From Macrocystis pyrifera (Eukaryota; Sar; Phaeophyceae; Laminariales; Laminariaceae): a DNA stretch of 64,000 nucleotides. Each line of letters opens with the position of its first letter. The stretch's first letter is position 1. The notes under the pieces were generated by a model. It did no database searches. It was not told the origin of the DNA and was given only the letters and a program-made list of their open reading frames with translations. Positions 20,755 to 33,403 of the stretch are shown piece by piece. The DNA lies in the NCBI GenBank assembly GCA_031763025.1, contig JASSKH010000028.1, positions 9,563,359 to 9,627,358 of the forward strand. Direction: 5' to 3'. The translations under genes and the position numbers were made by a program.

Positions 20755-21030
20755 TCTCCCTTGTTCGGGTTATATAGTGTCAATGCGCAGAATGATTATT
20801 TAAATTGACCTGTTGGCCCGGGCAGCATCCAGGGGAGCCACTGGCCTATATCCTTGACAAGGAATTACATATAGAATACGCGGGTTCGGCTTATTGTAAC
20901 ACACTTGTAAAATTCAGTAAAAATGGAATATAGACGGGACGTATTACGCAGCTTGCAAAGTTGAGTATCAACTACTTAATCAGTTGAACTCACAGCTGAC
21001 GTATTTCATATTTTTAGTGAAAAAAGACAA
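20755..21030 (+). repeat. Dispersed repeat R6, copy 1
   Basis: A ~260 bp unit running from CTCCCTTGTTCGGGTTATAT through CCCGGGCAGCATCCAGGGG, CTGGCCTATATCCTTGACAA, GACGTATTACGCAGCTTGC and AACTCACAGCTGACGTATTT. Two more copies lie at 46.1-46.8 kb in the same orientation. No coding motif. Confidence 0.85.
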
Positions 21031-21904
21031 CGTGCAGACGGCGTCGTCCGATCTTGCGTAGTCCTGCGAACGTGCCGATGGCGACAAAACCAGAAGTAGG
21101 CATTCATAGTAGTGGCTTCACGCTCCTCAAAGACGCCGCTACTTCGTCAGCGGGACCATCGACGCCGAACCTTCCCTCGCTGTCGCTTGTCAATTCTAGC
21201 TGCTCAACTCGACAGATGCCCGCGCCTCTATTGGAAAAACAGCACCATCACATCTTCTCTATTGTATAGAGCTGGTTTGATGCCTAAAAAAACAATACTT
21301 TGTTCGAACTATCTTCGATGCCCAATTCATCGTAGCAACTTAGAGTGGAGCGAATGCAAGGAAAAAAGTTTTTTTCCTGCCACACACATTCAAAACGTAC
21401 GCTTCTTTCTCCCCTATGCCGGCATGTCCTGCACCGTCTTCATACATCGCAGATTGGCGTTGTACAGCTCGTACTTCTGCTTGGGCCGGGCTTATCGTCG
21501 TGGCCACAGCGATTCGCGGCTGTTCTACAGCAGCAGAGCGCTTGCTTTTTGCTGAGATTATATCGTTCGGCCTCGCCATACGGGCTCTTTGAAGGCCCCT
21601 AATTAGCATCTCCATCCTCCTCTGTTCATGTTCGAAGCCGCCCTGAGTTCGCGAAACTTGTTATTTATTGAATGGCCTACTTACCAGGTACCAGGGATCG
21701 TCGTGGGAAAAACAAGCATACCAGGTACCAGGTACATAGTACCAGAGACCACCCCCCAACAACCGTCCTCAAGTCAAGTTCACCCACCACCACCACTACC
21801 ACCGGCTGAGCACAGGCAGCAGCAAAACCCTTGTCGCTGGTGGTGGTGGTGGTGGCTGTGGTTGCTGCTTCTGGCTATGGGGGTGGTGGTGGGCATATAC
21901 TAAC

Positions 21905-22335
21905 ATTAAGTTATGGTTATTGCTATTTGCGACACCGGTGTCGTAAATTCCTATTTGCGACACATACCTCAGATTGGCCCCGCACTGCCTGGAATGTGTT
22001 GGTATGGTGCAGGGCCATCATTGAAGCTGTCGCATGGCCGAAACGGGCGAGGAATCGAGGAGATATCTGGCATCCTGATGCACCCGCAAAACGTTCATAT
22101 CGGTGTCGCAAAAAAGCCTGATGTGCTACACGGGTGTGTCGCAAATACGTTATCTGCGACAACGCGCCGTGGTTGCGGCACACGCTCCGGATCGGCGACG
22201 CACTACCACAGCAGTAGAGTCTCGACATGATGTAGGGCTACCATTGAAGCCATCGCGTAGCCAAAACGGGCCAGTACTCGAGAGGAGATATGTGGTATCC
22301 TGGCACACGGCCAGAATATTCAAGCTGGCTCTTCT
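21905..22335 (+). repeat. GTCGCAAATA repeat array, right-facing units
   Basis: About two ~220 bp units bounded by TTTGCGACACnGGTGTCGCAA-type palindromes. Their interiors contain CACACGCTCCGGATCGGCGA, GGGC(T/C)A(C/T)CATTGAAGC, AAAACGGGC and ATATNTGGNATCCTG. The units at 23.0-24.3 kb are the reverse complement. Confidence 0.75.
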
Positions 22336-23039
22336 ACTGCTGTACTACAGAGCAGACACAAAAATACGATAGGCTAGGAGCGCGAAAAGTATACATATTC
22401 CTACAGACTGCCACGCCGACCAGGGCAACCAAAGCAATCGGGAATTGACTGCGTAGCTGGACGAGGAGACTCCGCATTTTCTGAGTGGGGCAGGTCAGTG
22501 CGCAAAATCTGCTGGAGTTGCGGGATGTTGCTGAGTCTTCAACCTTCAAGCACACCTATAATGCTTGGGGTTCCCTTCGCAAACATTCTGCCTAAACTTA
22601 TGGAAACCCTCAAACAGCACCTGGGTACAGCAGCACGGCGGGCAATCTAGACAACACTGCAGCGCACTGAAGGGCACCTTCCAAGCAGCCTACCAACCCC
22701 ATCACCTTCTACACACTTTATACATACCGATTTCTTCGTCACCATGAACAAGACAGCTAACCCCTCGTACCAAACCCTTAGCAAAGTGAGGTCCATGCTC
22801 GGTTTTGTCCTTGAATCACCCACCCGTGGAAACTCTACGTACGACTTAGAACACGGCGCGGAAAAGCAATAACTAAGTGATGGCAAGCATAGTAATAGTA
22901 AAAGAATAACCAACTTAATTTCAAATCCGTCGATTCACGATTACGCGGCTAAGAATTATCTACTCGTGGAAACAAAACGTATGTAGATAGTCCGAGCTCA
23001 TTCTATTAAATAGACACCGTGGTAGTCCTGGTGTAAACG

Positions 23040-24265
23040 GGGCGCGCGCGACGAACGTCGTGCGATGTCGTCAAATGCGGCTTTACGACACCAGTCTGAC
23101 TATTCTGACAGTGCACCAGGATCATCACAGGATACCACATATCTCCTTGAGTACTGGCCCGTTCTGGATACACGATGGCTTCTTCAATGGTAGCCCTACA
23201 CCATGCCGAGATACTACCGGTAGTGCGGTTGTCGATCGGGAGCGTGTGCCGCAACCACGGTGCGGTGACGTAAATAGCGTGTTGACAACACCCGTGTCGC
23301 AACTAAGGCTTATTTACGACATCAGCCAGACTATTCTGCGCGTGCGCACCAGGATACCACATATCTCCTTGAGTACTGGCCCGTTCTGGATACACGATGG
23401 CTTCTTCAAATGGTAGCCGTACACCATGCCGAGACACTACTGGTGGTGCGTTGCCGATCGGGAGCGTGTGCCGCAACACCGGCGAGGTGTCGTGAATAAC
23501 GTATTTTGCGAGTAAATAACGTATTTGCGACACCCGTGCCGCAAAAAATGGTTATTTGCGACACCTGTGTCGCAAAAAATGGTTGTTTGCGACACCAGCC
23601 AGAACATTCTGACCGGGTACCAGGATGCCACATAGCTTCTCGAGTACTCGTTCGTTTTGGCTACACGATGGCTTCAAAGGTAGCCCTACACCATGTTGAG
23701 ACTACTGGGAGTGCGTCGCCGATCCGGAGCCTGTGGCGCAAGCCCGGCGCGGCGTCGTACATAGCGTATTTGCGACACGGGTGTCGCAAGTAAGGCTTGT
23801 TTGCGACACCAGCCAGACCAGAATATTCTGCGGGTGCACCAGGATACCACTTATCTACTCCAGTACTGGCCCGTTTTGACTATGCGATAGCTTCAATGGT
23901 AGCCCTGCACCATGCCGAGACTCTACTGGTAGTGCGTCGCCGATCCGGAGCATGTGCCGCAACCACGGTGCGGTGTCGTAAATAACGTGTTTGCGACACC
24001 CGTGTCGAAAATCAGGCATATTTGCGACACCGATCTGAACGTTTTGCGGGTGCACCAGGATGCTAGATATATCTTCGAGTCCTGGACCGTTTCGGCCATG
24101 CGATAGATTCCATGATGGCCCTGCACCATGCCAACACATCCCTGGCGGTGCGTAGCCAATCTGATGTATGTGCCGCGAACGTGGCGCGGTGTCGCAAATA
24201 AGAGGCCTATTTGCGACACCGTGTCGCGAATAGGAATCTACGACAACGGTGTCGCAAATAGCATT
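23040..24265 (-). repeat. GTCGCAAATA repeat array, left-facing units
   Basis: Five head-to-tail units; CCAG-CTATTCTG-like starts lie near 23085, 23327, 23598, 23815 and 24033. Spacing is 217-271 bp. Each holds CACCAGGATACCAC, GTACTGGCCCGTT, CACCATGCCGAGA and a TTTGCGACACCCGTGTCGCA palindrome at the joint. With 21.9-22.3 kb it makes an inverted arrangement around ~700 bp of other DNA. Confidence 0.8.
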
Positions 24266-24460
24266 ACCCTTCAAATATTATACCAGGTACCTGGTATAGT
24301 TTATCAATATTATCGTGCGGAAAAATTAATGCACATTAATTCAAAGTCACAAATTACTTAGTAAGAATTGCATGTGTCCATCTCCCTTGTCAGTGGAATT
24401 TGGTTTTCTTTTCTCTTAACATCTACATACTTTGTTGTATATCCTTCGAATTGTAATGCT

Positions 24461-24601
<141 letters not shown>

Positions 24602-27600
24602 ATCATCTGCGACGTCGGCGGGGGGGGGATCCACTAGCGTGGTACGAGAACCGCGACACCGGCCGCTGACTCTCGTTGCCTATCGTACTGCCAGTACCCG
24701 GGAGTTCCCCCCCCCCCAGCCGACTGGCCGGGGCTCTAACAAACGCAGTCTCAGACGACCGAGACCCCCAATGGTAGTAAACCACTGACATACCCCACTC
24801 TCCTAGTGAGAGCCCCGAATCGCAACCAGTCAATCACAAACAATATTTAAAAGTCAAATACGGTGTGGCCAGCACCATGTGGCCGCTCCGTTCCACCCAC
24901 CTTCGAAAGAAGAAAGGAGCGGGTGGGCGGGAGAAACCACAACAACAGTAGGCCTAGCCTCTACGCCTATCAATCGGCAGCGAGCAGTGCCGTGCTCTAC
25001 TCATGCACCTATCACGAGAAGCTAGGAGGGGGCACGGAACGAGTATGGTCGTTCTTCTCTTCTATCTGCCTCTGAACAAATTGAGCCAGTTAGTCTCCGT
25101 CGGTAGAGCCCATGACTACAAATAATTATTTCCGTCGGTTGCGAACCAAACAGGCATCTCACGTCAACTTAGAGATACTACGCATATCCTTGTTATTTAA
25201 AGCTGGTCGGTGATAGCAGTGATAATAATGGTATCCAAATATATATTTATAGTTATTAAACTGTAATACTAGGTGTGAAATACAGACCGGAATAATTGCC
25301 CATTCGTGACAAGCTACGTGCAACCTCGAATTTTAATATTTTTATTGTCCAAGTATAGACACACCTGCTCCTTGAATTCTGCAGCTTCAGATCTGGACTG
25401 TACTTCCTGCACGAGACCATACAAAACCCGTAGTACGCGTGATCGAAGTATCACACACAGCGTGCAAATGTGTGAGTTTCGACCAAATCCTCGATCTCAC
25501 AGCTACCGTTTTTTTTTTAATTTTATAAATGTTGGGTGGTGCTGCGAGCTTCAAAATCCTCAATAAAAGGGTTTTTTTTTGCGCTGACGCGCATCGCTTC
25601 GGCATGAAAGCGATATCCCAAGACTATTATTGTACACGGGTACCTGGTACAGCTTTAGGATGGATACATGCGCTTCAACAAGCTCAGGTAAAAGAAATCC
25701 GACAGCTCATCATCCGTGTTTGAGATCAGGCAGGGGGATACACTTCAGGGCGGCTATATACTGAGACCAAGTAACACAGTAGTACACACACACGCGCGTG
25801 TCCCAAGTATGTACCATATCACGCTGCATGAGAAGCACGTATTTACGCGTGAAAGAAGTCAGTTTCTCGTCCGCCTCCACCAGGTACGAAGCATTTTTCG
25901 TAATTCCGCCGCATTTTTTGTACCGTCACACGAACACCCTTTTTGCGCATGTCAGCACGGACCGTGGCGACATTCAATAGGCGCTTTGTGTTGAGGGTGT
26001 TCGGTGAGTTCGGTGTGCGGAGCTGTTTTCAACTTCAACATGTAAACGTCGTGTGTGGTATCCTTCGGCGTGGTACGGTGGTAGCAGAGCAGGGTCTAAA
26101 CTTTGGCCCGGAAGAGCACACAATGCTGCAACATACTATCCAAATTTGTTTTCCATTTTACCACAGGTATCGTAGTACTGCTGTGTTTAGTTTTATTTTT
26201 TCTTTCGTGCGTGAGAGCATGAGCTTGCTAAATTACATGAAAACCACGGGCAGTTCGAGAGCCGAACCCGAAGTTCCATCAAAAATAAAACAAGTACCCG
26301 AAAACATTGAAATATACATGTGGCCACCGCGCCCGTCCTCTATGTCGCTGAGGGTGCAGCCTCACGACTAACCACCCACCCAAGTAAGCCAGGCTGGTCA
26401 GTAAAAAAGCTACCGTAAAGGCATAGCAAAGGCATCTGTTGTCAGTATACCAGGTACTCATATGCAAGCTCTCCAGAGTGCGTACGTAGTACGGTGGCGT
26501 CAAAGTCGCCTTTCGAATTTTGTGGAATTCTCCCAAAACGCGCCATCGGCGGTGAGTACGGGTCCGATCGAGTGGTTGATACTCAACTTTGAAAAGCTGT
26601 GTGATATATACCCCGTGTCTAAGAGTGACTGTTTGCCGTTCGTATTTCGCCAAGTATCGACTACCATTTGTTATAATTTCCCCTTGCGTGAGACAGACTA
26701 ATTTCGTCATTTTGGCCCTACCTCCGTCGGGGCGGTAGGGCCTCTTATTCCCTAGGGTACTGGTGTGTACTTGGAGAACGAATTAACGCGCACCAACATC
26801 GTTTTCGATGGCAGATGCGCCCAGTCCAGCCATAATTCGGACTTCACACAGCAAACAGTGGACGACAATATTCTAGCCGCTGCCAGCCCCTATGTGCAGT
26901 GTTGACCCGAGCATTGACGACATCCTAGCGCCTTGGCTTTCCACCGTTGAGCAATCTTCCGACGGAAAACCTTGACGTAGCTCAAGTTCACGACCAACGC
27001 CCCCTTCGCCCCCTTTCCGCTATCTCAAAGACGTGTACATTCCATGAGACATAAGAGTCGTTTACCGTCATCACGAAGTGTAAGAGCACTCGTCGAGCCG
27101 TCGTCTTATATCCGTGTTGCAGCTTCCAAGACCCGCGTCTTCCATCACTGCTATTTGATCGCCGGGTGCTACTCGTATGTGATGGCCGCCATCCGCATGT
27201 CATCGTGGAACCTGCGGCTCATCTGCCACTCTTCAAGGCAACCTACTGCTGTGGAGTGCTACAGCCTGCTGTCCCTCTACGTACCCTCATCCACCCGGAG
27301 ACCAGAGGCACAAGTTTTTGAGTGCGTGTGCGTAGCCAGACCACAGCAACACCGGCACCAGGCTACAATACCAGCAAGCAGAACCTTCCTCTCCGTGGAT
27401 CCGAGCTCTGACCCTTGCCTGCAGTGGCGGACGAACCCCGTGCTTGCGGTGCCAGGGCATGTTTCTCTTGAAATTTCAAACAGCAGCAGCAGCAGCAGCA
27501 GCACGACAAAAAAAAAAAATGCCACCGTGTCCGGAAATGTAAGAGATTTCTTATTGCCGTATTAATGCCCAGACAGTCCTTACGATTCCTGACAGAGTGG

Positions 27601-27640
27601 TGAAGTGAACACCAGTACCACTCTGAAAATATAAAACACG
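24602..27640. other. Unassigned interval with weak ORFs
   Basis: Weak + strand candidates: a 50-codon frame at 26218-26371 (starts MSLLNYMKTTGSSR, contains AEPEVPSKIKQ), and 26462-26701 (contains SNFVEFSQNAPSAVSTGP, CDIYPVSKSDCLPFVF). Neither has clear splice sites or a known family. CCTTCGAAAGAA with GGCGGGAGAAAC at ~24900 recurs at ~38920. Confidence 0.3.
26713..26741. other. Perfect-stem hairpin
   Basis: GGCCCTACC and GGTAGGGCC flank a short loop, giving a 9-10 bp GC-rich stem, 12 bp after the stop of the 26462-26701 frame. It could be an RNA 3'-end hairpin or the remnant of a foldback repeat. Its function is unknown. Confidence 0.5.
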
Positions 27641-27642
27641 GC

Positions 27643-27764
27643 TATTACGGGGGACCATATTTAATAGGACCTACCAGGTATGGTATACAAAAAAAAACTA
27701 TATATTTACCTCTTCTTGCTAACAATTTTTTTATTTGGTCCTATTTACTATGGTCCCCCGGAAT
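27643..27764. mobile_element. MITE1 copy 12 with CCAGG micro-insertion
   Basis: Standard ends. The interior reads GGACCTA-CCAGG-TATGGTATAC, exactly one CCAGG plus one TA more than copy 10. Confidence 0.9.
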
Positions 27765-29165
27765 AGTACTCATATTAACACCTAAAAGTTCCTTACATTT
27801 TCGAACAGAGTAGTATGATCTACGTGAAAATTTGAAACGAACTCTGGAACCAAGTTAAACGATCTCTCCCCTAGGAAAACATCCCGATAGTTTTTTTGCA
27901 CTTAAACCATATTCCCCAGGTATAGGATCGGAGCCGCATCTTCGACTCGAGTTCTAGTTTGTGGAACCGGGCTATCCCCGAACATCCCATACATGTACGG
28001 CTCATCAGAGCGGGCTAGCGGTGTCACATTGCCTTGAAAGACCTCGAAATACCGGTTATTCATCTCATTTTTGGTACGTATTGAGGAGGTATTTGTATTC
28101 CTGTTGGAGGCGTATCTTAAATGGGAAAACAGGGGTTGGGGACGAGGATCATCCGAGCCCCTTCGGCTTTAGTCTTCTTGTCGACCTCTTGTCGGCCTGA
28201 TCGTGGAACGAAGCCGTGCCTTCTTCTATCTCCGAGCAGCCAATACACGTGAGTGGCAAACGAGAACGTGCGCAGTAGGAAAACCTGGCAAGGTGTCCCG
28301 CTGTACGCGTCACTAGGGTACCGTAAAGAGCGTTGAATTCCCACAGGGATGCTTTCTTTTCTTTTCTTTTTTCAAGCGCTCTATTTCTCGACAACTGTAA
28401 GGGTGCTCAACGTATATCAAACTGCTGTGAAACTGTACACGTTTTTTTTTTTTTTTTTTTTTTCAGAAGGCTCTAGTCTAGACTACGGATCATTTTCCGA
28501 CAAACACCTTGTTGTTCGGTATTGGCAACCTTAGCCTTCCCGTTCTGCAAAAAATCGAGAGCCCCGAGAGACGATCGCACAACTGAACGCCTTTTCGCGG
28601 TAGCCACTTCGTATTCGTCCCCGAAAACGTGGGTGGAGCTCTCAAGAGGTTAATGGACCGCGCGGAAATACGTTGGCAATGATGAGATACGAGAAACTAG
28701 CGCGAAAAAAAAAAAAAACACCTCCACTTAGGGTCGATGTTAACCGTCCGGTTTTTTTGTTTCTCGTTTCGCGGAATTTCTCAGAAACGCGAAAAAAGAT
28801 CCGGTGCGTCCTACTGAACTCGTCTGTGTGGTATCACGTTACAAAAGTTTGCAACGTTCGTCCGTGTGATTCGAATCGTCAAAAATAGTAGCGGTGCGCG
28901 TGCAGGCCGTCCGCTTGATCGTGCCGCTCGCTGGAGGTGCCCCGACAACTAGAAAAATGCTGCGATACGGGATTCTCCCTTCGAAACGGAGAAAAAAAAA
29001 ACGTCTAGCTAATATCGACCTCTTAGAACTACCTACTATGAGACGCAGTTTTGCTTGGGTGAAAGTTGTTGCGTTTATTTTTGTTGGGCTGGTTGTGACG
29101 CTCATTGCCAGGAGGCCAGCCTCCCATCCATGGTTCCGGAAAGGTGCAACAAAACGACCTCAACA
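27765..29165. other. Unassigned interval with a possible first exon
   Basis: An ATG at 29038 starts RRSFAWVKVVAFIFVGLVV, a basic start followed by one membrane segment, as in type II anchors. A possible donor AG|GTGCAA lies at ~29141, and the open frame otherwise runs into MITE1 copy 13. No downstream exon found; tentative. Confidence 0.25.
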
Positions 29166-29169
29166 AGAC

Positions 29170-29278
29170 TACTACGGGGGACCATAGCAAATAGGACCAA
29201 ATATTGTTAGTAAAAATAGGGAAGTATATAGTTTTTTGTGTATACCATAGGTCCTATTTACTATGGACCCCCGTAATA
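29170..29278. mobile_element. MITE1 copy 13
   Basis: Ends ACTACGGGGGACCATAG and CTATGGACCCCCGTAATA. Confidence 0.9.
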
Positions 29279-29480
29279 GTAGGGAATAGAACGGTTACAC
29301 TCGTGCTCTGAGTCGGACTGTCCCCGTATGAACCTTTGAACTGCTGTGATGCCATCGCAAAACCGTTATTAATAGTATTCTATTGCCAGTCAGAGCGGTA
29401 CGTACTACGAAGACAGCAAGCTTACGGTTGAGATTTTTTTTTTTTTGCCTTGTGTTTTTTTGGTCATCGCGTTTACTCTC

Positions 29481-29593
29481 TATTACGGAGGACCATAGAA
29501 AATAGCACCCACGGTACACCCTGAAACCTATCTATTTCCCTATTTTTACTAACGAAATCTGGTCCCACTTTACTATGCCCCCCCAACGTAATA
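29481..29593. mobile_element. MITE1 copy 14
   Basis: Ends TATTACGGAGGACC and CCCCCCCAACGTAATA. Both arms carry substitutions. It lies directly beside SINE copy T4. Confidence 0.87.
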
Positions 29594-29614
29594 GCCCAAC
29601 TCACCATCATTATG

Positions 29615-29915
29615 GTGGGGAGGTTTTGTTTACCACCTCGGCGGTCTTGTGGACGAGCCGTGTGGTCACAGGTGCCGCCCCTTCTCCCACCAGGCACCTG
29701 CAGTCATTTTGTCGGGCAGAGGGTTTCCCATTTTCTCGCTGGTTGTCATTGATTTTTTTCCAACTCGCTTGCGCTCTCTCTCGCACTTGTAGCGACGGGA
29801 GAGAGCTCAGAAAGCACCTGGTGACACAATAACATCGCCAGCAGCCGGTGATCGAAACCCAACGCAGGCGGTAGCAGGGTGACAATCTATCCGTCAGCCA
29901 ACCGCTGCAAAAAAA
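29615..29915 (-). mobile_element. tRNA-derived SINE, copy T4
   Basis: On the minus strand the head has A-box-like TTGGCTGACGGATAG and B-box-like GGGTTTCGATCACC, then a body ending CACGGCTCGTCCACAAGACC and AACAAAACCTCC. The end corresponds to copy T1; the head is a different tRNA-like sequence. Confidence 0.6.
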
Positions 29916-30024
29916 AAAAAACCTGCTATTTTCGAAATCGAATAGATCGCACCGGGTTTCTACCTGCAGGTATCTGATCATACACCTTCACGCGCGCAAG
30001 GCTTGTCGAGGCAGAGCTCTAAGC

Positions 30025-30995
30025 GCATACAACGTGTAGGAAGGAGATGGTAGACAGGGTAGCAAGGCACCAGGCCGACTAGGAAGTAAAACATGAGTAT
30101 ACTATCCGTGCTACCTACTGGTGCAGCTGGTTCGAACGTGGTCTTCCCTTGTCTTCCCTTCTCTTTCCTTTTTTTTCTTTCCTGCGCTGATCCTCTGTGA
30201 TTCATTTTGTTTCTTTCTCTTCCTTTCTTCGATTGATAAGCCTTACCAGGTATTGAAGGAGTCGTGTGGCGTGGGTGGATGACGAACCTGCTTTGCGTGT
30301 TTCGTAGTTTCTGCCGCCGAGGCGCTGGACATAGTTGACGGGCGCAGGACGGAGACGGCAACCAGGGTAGCAAAGTACCAGGCGGACTAGCAGGGAGAAC
30401 CTGGCTATGCTATTCGTACCACAAACTGCTGCCGCTACCTGGAGGGTGCTTTGTGCTTTGGTTTGCCTGTTATTTTCCGTTGGTTCTTAGTCTTACTCTG
30501 TATACAAATAGTAATTTGTTTGTTTGTTTTTTTTTCCTTATTTTTTTCCAGCTCGTTCTCTTTTCAAGCGTCTGCCACATCCCCTGCGGAGGGGCACGAC
30601 AGTTTGTTCCTTCTAGTTTTCTTTTTATTTTCCTTTTTTTCTTTTTCTCTTTCGATTTGTCTTTGTTTTTGTTTTTTGTTTTTTCTTTGTTTCCTTTCGT
30701 TTCTCTATTTCATAGAATGTGTATGTCGTGCCTGTCGTATCCAGCAGTATATGATGACATGGCATTGCATTGCCCACTGCTGCTGTTCTTACTTAATACC
30801 TGGTACGTGGCAACGTAGTATCTCTGGTGTGGCGTAGCTTTGTGATGACAGAACTTGTCTCTCTTCTAGGATTGAAGATGAAGAATCGGCACGAACACTG
30901 GTTGTGCGGGCTGTCGACGGGTAGAAAGAACGGTTTATATGAATGTGAAGAAAACAAATGACAAGAACAACAACAACAACAGCAACAACAACTTT
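30025..30995 (+). mobile_element. LINE-B 3' region with (CAA)n tail
   Basis: The most complete + copy of the LINE-B 3' region. It starts near GAAGGAGATGGTAGACAGGG and ends GACGGGTAGAAAGAACGG, followed by a CAA-rich tail (about 30956-30993). Two sites carry TACCWGGTA insertions (30244, 30797) relative to sister copies. Confidence 0.85.
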
Positions 30996-31142
30996 ATTGG
31001 TTCGCCCGTGTAATAAGTACGTTGACGGGAGTATCTCTGTGCCAGGTATACCGTGTACTACTACTGGCATTACAGCTCTATCGAGCAATACTGCTGTTAC
31101 AGTAGTCGTAACTATCGCGGGCAACAGAACACAGATACAGGT

Positions 31143-31405
31143 ATCCATTTGTTTTTCTCTCTTTCAACGTGTTTGGTTTCCCGGGGTGCGTGTGTTGTGC
31201 TTGTCGTATCCAATACCATGGCGTGGCATTGCATTGTTCAATCTCCCAACGAGTGCTGCATTACGATGTATTCTCTCTGTGGCCTAGTTTGCCAGTACAG
31301 AGCTTGTATCTCCCTGAGATGGAGAGATTCAGCGCGGACACTGGGTGTGCTGGGTGTCGACCGGTAAAATAAACAGTTTTTTATATGTGAGCAACACACG
31401 CATCA
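31143..31405 (+). mobile_element. LINE-B 3'-end fragment (diverged subtype)
   Basis: Like the copy at 465-715: a TTTCTCTCTTTCAACG lead, CTTGTCGTATCCAATACCAT, GGACACTGGGTGTGCTGG and TCGACCGGTAAAATAAACAG. Confidence 0.7.
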
Positions 31406-31694
31406 GCATCATGACTGAACCAGATTATGCCCTGATGTTGCCTCATGACGCTATTGATAATACCTTAGCCAGCCTGTATTTTACGGAGGACGTTGTGGTA
31501 TGAGAGCCAATCAACAGCTTGCCCGTATCTATTGCCGACACATCCATCATACGAGATCGGAGCATAGAGCCATCCACCAGCCTTACGACTGAACCAGATG
31601 GTGCCGCCACCATGCTGCCGTCGTCTGTGATTCGTAAGCCTGTTTGTCTTGCAATGAGGTGTGTGTGGTGTGACGTATAATTTCCCTGTGTTTG

Positions 31695-31940
31695 TTCTTC
31701 ACATTAAACTGTAAACCGTTCTTTCTACCCGTCAACATCCAGCACAACCAGTGTCCGTGCCGATTATACAAGTTCTGTCGTCACAAAGCTGCAGAGATAC
31801 TATGTTGCCACCTACCTGGTGTGCAGTAAGCACAGGGGGTTCGACAATGCCATGCCATCATACTGGATACGACAGGCACGACATACACCTTTTATGAAAC
31901 AGAGAAACGAAAGGAAACAAAGAAAAACAAAACTGTCGTA
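31695..31940 (-). mobile_element. LINE-B 3'-end fragment
   Basis: Reverse-orientation copy starting CTTCACATTAAACTG and CCGTTCTTTCTACCCGTC. It contains CACCTACCTGGTGTGCAG where others have CACGTATGCAG. Confidence 0.75.
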
Positions 31941-31989
31941 CCGGTACGGAGATATGAAGTCAATAAAGAAGGGCAGCAGGACCCACATT

Positions 31990-32240
31990 TTTTCTCTTTG
32001 TTTCGTTTTAGTTTCTCTAGGTCATGGAATGGGTATGTCGTGCCTGTCGTACACAGTATGATGACATGGCATTGCATTGCATACCTGTGGCAACGTAGTA
32101 TCTCTGTGGCGCAGCTTTGTGACCACAGAACTTGTATCTCTCTAGGATTGAAGAATCGGCACGGACACTGGTTGTGCTGGATGTCGACGGGTAGAAAGAA
32201 CGGTTTAATGTGAAGAAAACAACAACAGCAACAACAACAA
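31990..32240 (+). mobile_element. LINE-B 3'-end fragment
   Basis: Contains GTCATGGAATGGGTATGTCG, GTATCTCTGTGGCGC and the terminal GACGGGTAGAAAGAACGG, with an ACAACAACAGCAACAAC tail. Confidence 0.8.
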
Positions 32241-33403
32241 CATGGATACAATCACCAGGTAGCAAGAGTATTGTTGTATTATTACACATATTCACTGATC
32301 GTGCCGAACAACTATTAATATTTAGCGGGCACCTGTTCTGCTAGATATACCAGGTACAACCATATGCATAAACACAATATATGATAAGCTGTTACTACGA
32401 AGTATGTACGTACAACATATATTGTTGTTGTTGTTGTTGTTGTTGTCTTCACATTAAACCATTCTTTCTACCCGTCGACATCCAGCACAACCGGTGTCCG
32501 TGCCGATTCTTCAATCCTAGAAGTGATACAAGCTCTGTGGTCGCAAAGCTACGCCACAGAGATACTACTGTACGTTGCCACGTATGCAGTAAGCACAATG
32601 AGCAATGCAATGCCATGTCATCATGCTGGACACGACAGGCACGACATACACGTTCTATGAAATAGAGAAACTGAACGAAACAAAGAGAAACAAAGAGAAA
32701 AAAAATATAAACGAAGAAGACAAATCGAAAGAGAAAAAGAAGAAAAAAAAAGGAACAAACTGTCGTGCCCCCCCCGCAGGGGATGTGGCAGCCACTTGAA
32801 AAGAACGAGCTGAAAAACAAAGGAACAAAAACACCACTACTTGTATCAGAGTAAGACTAAGAACCAAAGGAAAATAACAGGCAAACCGAAGCACAAAGCA
32901 CCCTCAGCAGTTTGTGGTACGAGTAACATAGCCAGGTTCTCCCTGCTAGTCCGCTTGGTACTTTGCCACCTTGACTGTCATCTCCGTCCTGCGTTCGTCA
33001 ACTATGCCCAGCCCCTCGGCGTCAGACAGTAGGAAACACGCAAAGCAGGTTCGTTATCCACCCACGCCACACGACTCCTTCAAAAAGGCTTATCAATCGA
33101 AGAAAGGAAGAGAAAGAAATAAAATGAAAATCACAGAGGATCAGCGCAAGAAAGAATAAAAAACAAAAGAAGAGAAGAAAAGAGAAGACCTCGTTCGAAC
33201 CAGCTGCATCAATTGGTGGCACGAGTACTATAGTCATGTTCTACTTCCTAGTCGGCCTGGTGCCTTGCTACCCTGTCTACCATCTCCTCCCTACTTTCGT
33301 CCACCGCAGTTTCCCTTCTACTCCTCCTGTTCCCCCCCCTCTCCGCATTCCCTCGCTCGGGTTTTCTGCCACTCCTCCTGTTCCCCCCCCCCCCCCCCCC
33401 CCC

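Noticed and set aside
23040..24265. CRISPR-like array
   Set aside because: Units are 217-271 bp with conserved interiors and palindromic joints, in a eukaryotic context; there are no short spacers.
26279..26710. 143-codon minus-strand ORF
   Set aside because: No motif, and overlaps a + frame of equal quality. Left as unassigned.
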